A stretch of DNA of 8,882 nucleotides from an uncultured Saprospiraceae bacterium. GTDB lineage: Bacteria > Bacteroidota > Bacteroidia > Chitinophagales > Saprospiraceae. Of the stretch, positions 6,564-8,882 are shown piece after piece. A program made the translations under genes and the position numbers. The notes below the pieces were generated by a model. It made no database searches. It had not been told where the DNA came from and saw only the letters and a list, made by a program, of their open reading frames with translations. The stretch covers positions 1 to 8,882 of the forward strand of contig CALGLS010000434.1 of the NCBI GenBank assembly GCA_937959375.1, in the 5' to 3' direction. Each line of letters begins with the position of its first letter. Position 1 is the stretch's first letter.

Positions 6564-7070
6564 ATGACAAGAATCGGCCTACTATCCGATACACACGGTT
6601 TTTTAGACGAAAAGATTTTTGAATACTTCGAAGAATGCGATGAGCTGTGGCACGCTGGTGATATTGGCAAAGTAGAAGTATATGACACCTTAGAAGCTTT
6701 CAAACCCATCCGAGCTGTTTATGGAAATATCGATGGAGGTGCGCTGCGGCAGCAACTACCGCTCAATAATCGCTTTGAGATAGAAGGTATGCGCGTTTGG
6801 ATGACACATATTGCTGGTTATCCAGGTAAATACAACATGCGGGTCAGAGAAGGCTTACAAGCAGAACCAACGGATATTTTTGTCTGTGGTCATTCTCATA
6901 TCCTAAAAGTGATGGGTGACAAAAAACACGATCATCTCCATATCAATCCCGGAGCCTGTGGCAATCATGGCTTCCATCATATGAAAACAATCATTCGATT
7001 CTCTATCGACGCTGGTGAGGTAAAAGATATGGAAGTCATTGAGCTCGGACTACGTGGTGCAATCAAATGA
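6564..7070 (+). CDS. YfcE/MJ0936-type metallophosphoesterase
   Basis: This 168-residue cytoplasmic calcineurin-like phosphoesterase is predicted to hydrolyse phosphodiesters using two metal ions (Mn, Ni or similar in characterised relatives). All family motifs are present in order: Asp9-x-His11 (SDTHG), Asp33 (HAGD), Asn55 (GNID), His82 (MTHIAG), and His110 and His112 (GHSH), followed by the usual INPGACG segment (127-133). The length fits the short archaeal/bacterial MJ0936 branch (about 165-185 residues), so it is a complete single-domain enzyme. The natural substrate of this family is not settled. The start is set by the ATG just ahead of the first beta strand (TRIGLLSDTHG); no Shine-Dalgarno is seen. 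It sits 280 bp after the amidase, beyond the hexamer array and hairpins, so co-transcription is uncertain. A perfect palindrome follows its stop codon. Confidence 0.92.
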   Translation: MTRIGLLSDTHGFLDEKIFEYFEECDELWHAGDIGKVEVYDTLEAFKPIRAVYGNIDGGALRQQLPLNNRFEIEGMRVWMTHIAGYPGKYNMRVREGLQAEPTDIFVCGHSHILKVMGDKKHDHLHINPGACGNHGFHHMKTIIRFSIDAGEVKDMEVIELGLRGAIK

Positions 7071-7083
7071 GTAAGCACTTACA

Positions 7084-7116
7084 GTGAACTAATGCAATTG
7101 CATTAGCATAGTTTAC
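7084..7116. promoter_or_regulatory. Perfect 18-bp palindrome after the phosphoesterase gene
   Basis: CTAATGCAATTGCATTAG (7089-7106) is an exact palindrome. Outside it GTGAA (7084-7088) can pair with TTTAC (7112-7116) through one G-U pair, leaving a 5-nt bulge. It starts 14-19 nt after the stop codon. There is no T-run on either side, so it may be a weak bidirectional transcript end or a binding site for a dimeric regulator of the downstream peptidase. Confidence 0.45.
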
Positions 7117-7199
7117 CACTCTTCTGCTAGTTCATGACACAAAATGAAATCCTCTCCTTTTTAACCAACAAAACTAACCTCTCATTGTGCTTCTTTTCG

Positions 7200-7207
7200 T
7201 AAATTTG
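7200..7207 (+). promoter_or_regulatory. Bacteroidota -7 element for the oligopeptidase B gene
   Basis: TAAATTTG matches the TAnnTTTG consensus exactly and sits after a T-rich run (TTCTTTTCG), a common setting in this phylum. No TTTG lies 19 nt upstream; the nearest similar tetramer is ATTG at 7184-7187, only 12 nt away. Transcription would begin near 7214. Confidence 0.5.
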
Positions 7208-7214
7208 CTATAAA

Positions 7215-7360
7215 GTTGTTTCTTTGTGGAGCTTAAACCTCCAAATATTCGATCTTCTTGACAACCAATGATTTGTAAAATCATACTCCCCTCCCATTGA
7301 AGAACAAATTCAAATACTAAATAGTCTAAACCTATTTAAATCTAGAAGTTAACATAGACT
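7215..7360 (+). promoter_or_regulatory. Leader with several short inverted repeats ahead of oligopeptidase B
   Basis: Pairs seen are GTTGT (7215-7219) with ACAAC (7261-7265), enclosing TGGAG (7227-7231) with CTCCA (7239-7243); ATGATTT (7268-7274) with AAATCAT (7278-7284); AAATAG (7319-7324) with CTATTT (7332-7337); and AGTCTA (7323-7328) with TAGACT (7355-7360). The last two exclude each other. No known riboswitch class is recognised, and short pairs like these arise by chance in AT-rich DNA. Confidence 0.25.
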
Positions 7361-7383
7361 TCGACCATTAAACAAAAGTATTT

Positions 7384-8882
7384 ATGCATAAGAAACTATT
7401 AACAACTATCCTTTGCTCAAGCATGATCTTATTTTTTGGCTGCGAGCAAAATGAATCAAACACTCACACTAAAATAAACTCGACCACTATGAATAGTGCA
7501 AAAGCGACATCTCCTAAAGCAAAACAAGTTGCGAAGGAAATGACCACACACGGCGATACTCGTATCGACAACTACTACTGGCTCAACCAACGTGAAGATC
7601 CAGAAGTAATCAGCTATCTAGAAGCTGAAAATACTTATACTTCTGAAGTAATGAAGCACACTGAATCTTTTCAGGATAAACTTTACAATGAAATTGTAGG
7701 GCGTATCAAGAAAGACGACACCTCAGTTCCATACAAAGACAATGGCTATTGGTATCTGACTTCTTACGAAGATGGAAAGGAGTATCCAATTCATTCTCGT
7801 AAAAAGGGAACACTTGATGCAAAGAATGAAGTGATGCTTGACGTAAATAAATTAGCTGCCGATTTTGACTACTACTCTGCTGCAGGATTAAGTGTAAGCC
7901 CTAACAACAAATTATTGTCTTACGGTGAAGACACCTTGAGTCGTCGTATTTATACGATCCGTTTCAAAAACTTGGAAACAGGTGAAATGCTCAGCGATAT
8001 TATTCCTAATACAACAGGACGTGCCGTTTGGGCAAATGACAACAAAACACTTTTCTATTCTGTAAAGGATGAAACACTTCGTTCTTACAAAATATTCAAA
8101 CACAAATTAGGAACTGACGCTTCTAAGGACGTAGAGATTTTTCACGAAAGTGATGACACCTTCGGCACTTATGTTTACAAAACTAAATCAGATAAGTATA
8201 TCGTAATTGGTTCATACCACACCTTGACTTCTGAAGTCCGTTTGGTAAATGCTGATCGACCAGACGAACCGTTTAAAGTTTTTGAACCACGTGACAAAGC
8301 TGGTGAACACGAATACAGCATTAGTCACTTTGATGATAAGTTTTATATCCGAACCAATCTTGATGCAGAGAATTTCCGTTTAATGGAAACTTCAGAAAAT
8401 GCAACTGGAAAAGAAAATTGGAAAGAGGTAATTCCACATCGTAAAGATGTTTTGTTGGAAGGAATGGATGTCTTCAAAGAGTTCTTAGTATTGTCAGAAC
8501 GTAAGGCTGGTATTACACAATTGCGTGTACGTCCATGGTCCGGTGACGAGCATTATATCAAGTTCAAGGACGATGCTTGTTTGGCTTACACTTCTGTAAA
8601 TCCAGAATTTGATACAGACATTTTGCGTATTGGTTATCAATCAATGTCTACACCAAATACGGTTTATGATTACAATATGAAAAGCAAGGATATGAAGCAA
8701 CTCAAGCAACAAGAAGTGGTGGGTGACTTTAATTCTGACAACTATAAAACGGAACGTATTTTTGTAAAAGCACGTGATGGCGCACAGGTTCCTGTTTCTA
8801 TTGTTTATCATAAAGATACTAAGATTGACGGCAAGGCACCTATGCTTTTGTATGCTTATGGTTCTTACGGAAGTAGCATGGA
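7384..8882 (+). CDS. ptrB: Oligopeptidase B (prolyl oligopeptidase family S9A), lipoprotein type, 3' end cut off
   Basis: A serine peptidase that in characterised relatives cleaves short peptides after Arg or Lys. The frame is open from 7384 to the window edge (499 whole codons of an expected ~700). Residues 1-20 carry a lipoprotein signal (MHKKLL, hydrophobic core, lipobox FFGC with Cys20). The mature part begins near HGDTRIDNYYWL (56-67), typical of oligopeptidase B, and continues through the beta-propeller, with SRRIYTIRFKNLETG, TSEVRL and EHEYS motifs. The start of the catalytic alpha/beta-hydrolase domain follows (KARDGAQVPVS at 462-472, YAYGSYGSSM at 490-499). The catalytic Ser, Asp and His lie beyond the window. 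The enzyme is usually cytosolic in enterobacteria; here a membrane-anchored periplasmic or surface form is predicted. An in-frame ATG at 7489 (Met36) could give a cytosolic form. No frameshift is visible. Confidence 0.93.
   Translation, partial: MHKKLLTTILCSSMILFFGCEQNESNTHTKINSTTMNSAKATSPKAKQVAKEMTTHGDTRIDNYYWLNQREDPEVISYLEAENTYTSEVMKHTESFQDKLYNEIVGRIKKDDTSVPYKDNGYWYLTSYEDGKEYPIHSRKKGTLDAKNEVMLDVNKLAADFDYYSAAGLSVSPNNKLLSYGEDTLSRRIYTIRFKNLETGEMLSDIIPNTTGRAVWANDNKTLFYSVKDETLRSYKIFKHKLGTDASKDVEIFHESDDTFGTYVYKTKSDKYIVIGSYHTLTSEVRLVNADRPDEPFKVFEPRDKAGEHEYSISHFDDKFYIRTNLDAENFRLMETSENATGKENWKEVIPHRKDVLLEGMDVFKEFLVLSERKAGITQLRVRPWSGDEHYIKFKDDACLAYTSVNPEFDTDILRIGYQSMSTPNTVYDYNMKSKDMKQLKQQEVVGDFNSDNYKTERIFVKARDGAQVPVSIVYHKDTKIDGKAPMLLYAYGSYGSSM

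Larger units (their letters stand above)
7071..7383. other. Non-coding region between phosphoesterase and oligopeptidase B
   Basis: This 313-bp AT-rich stretch has no convincing gene on either strand. In order it holds a GTAAG/CTTAC inverted repeat (7071-7082), the 18-bp palindrome (7089-7106), a TAAATTTG promoter element (7200-7207) and a leader of about 170 nt with several short inverted repeats before the ATG at 7384. Confidence 0.75.

Overview
The window looks like a chromosomal segment from a Bacteroidota bacterium, possibly a Saprospiria-like marine lineage (the class-level guess is weak). Four signs point that way. The first gene ends in a type IX secretion (T9SS) C-terminal sorting domain. 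The start codons lack Shine-Dalgarno sequences and are preceded by A-rich tracts. Promoter-like TAnnTTTG elements are present. The DNA is AT-rich with very AT-rich intergenic spaces. There is no RNA gene, CRISPR array, insertion sequence or clear prophage signature.

Layout: a Rho-independent terminator (99-140) closes a large minus-strand gene (194-4690). This gene encodes a 1498-residue secreted protein made of a signal peptide, a unique N-terminal domain, thirteen Cys-flanked repeats of about 94 residues, and a T9SS tail. A 564-bp AT-rich divergent intergenic region follows, with a candidate promoter and operator-like palindromes. Then come a plus-strand zinc amidase with two SH3b domains and no export signal (5255-6283), a 14-unit GAATTT-type hexamer array starting directly after its stop codon, two hairpins, a YfcE/MJ0936-type metallophosphoesterase (6564-7070), and a perfect 18-bp palindrome. 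A 313-bp leader/promoter region with a consensus TAAATTTG element precedes a lipoprotein-type oligopeptidase B (S9A) that starts at 7384 and runs off the right edge.

The genes do not form an obvious operon or pathway: each has its own intergenic space with its own candidate signals. The most unusual object is the repeat protein. It has two alternating domain subtypes, one with four and one with six cysteines, and a stretch of 1281 consecutive residues (116-1396) with no lysine or arginine. This suggests a highly anionic, disulfide-stapled, trypsin-resistant surface or secreted fibre. The cell-wall amidase and the oligopeptidase fit general envelope and peptide turnover, but nothing here proves a functional link to the repeat protein.
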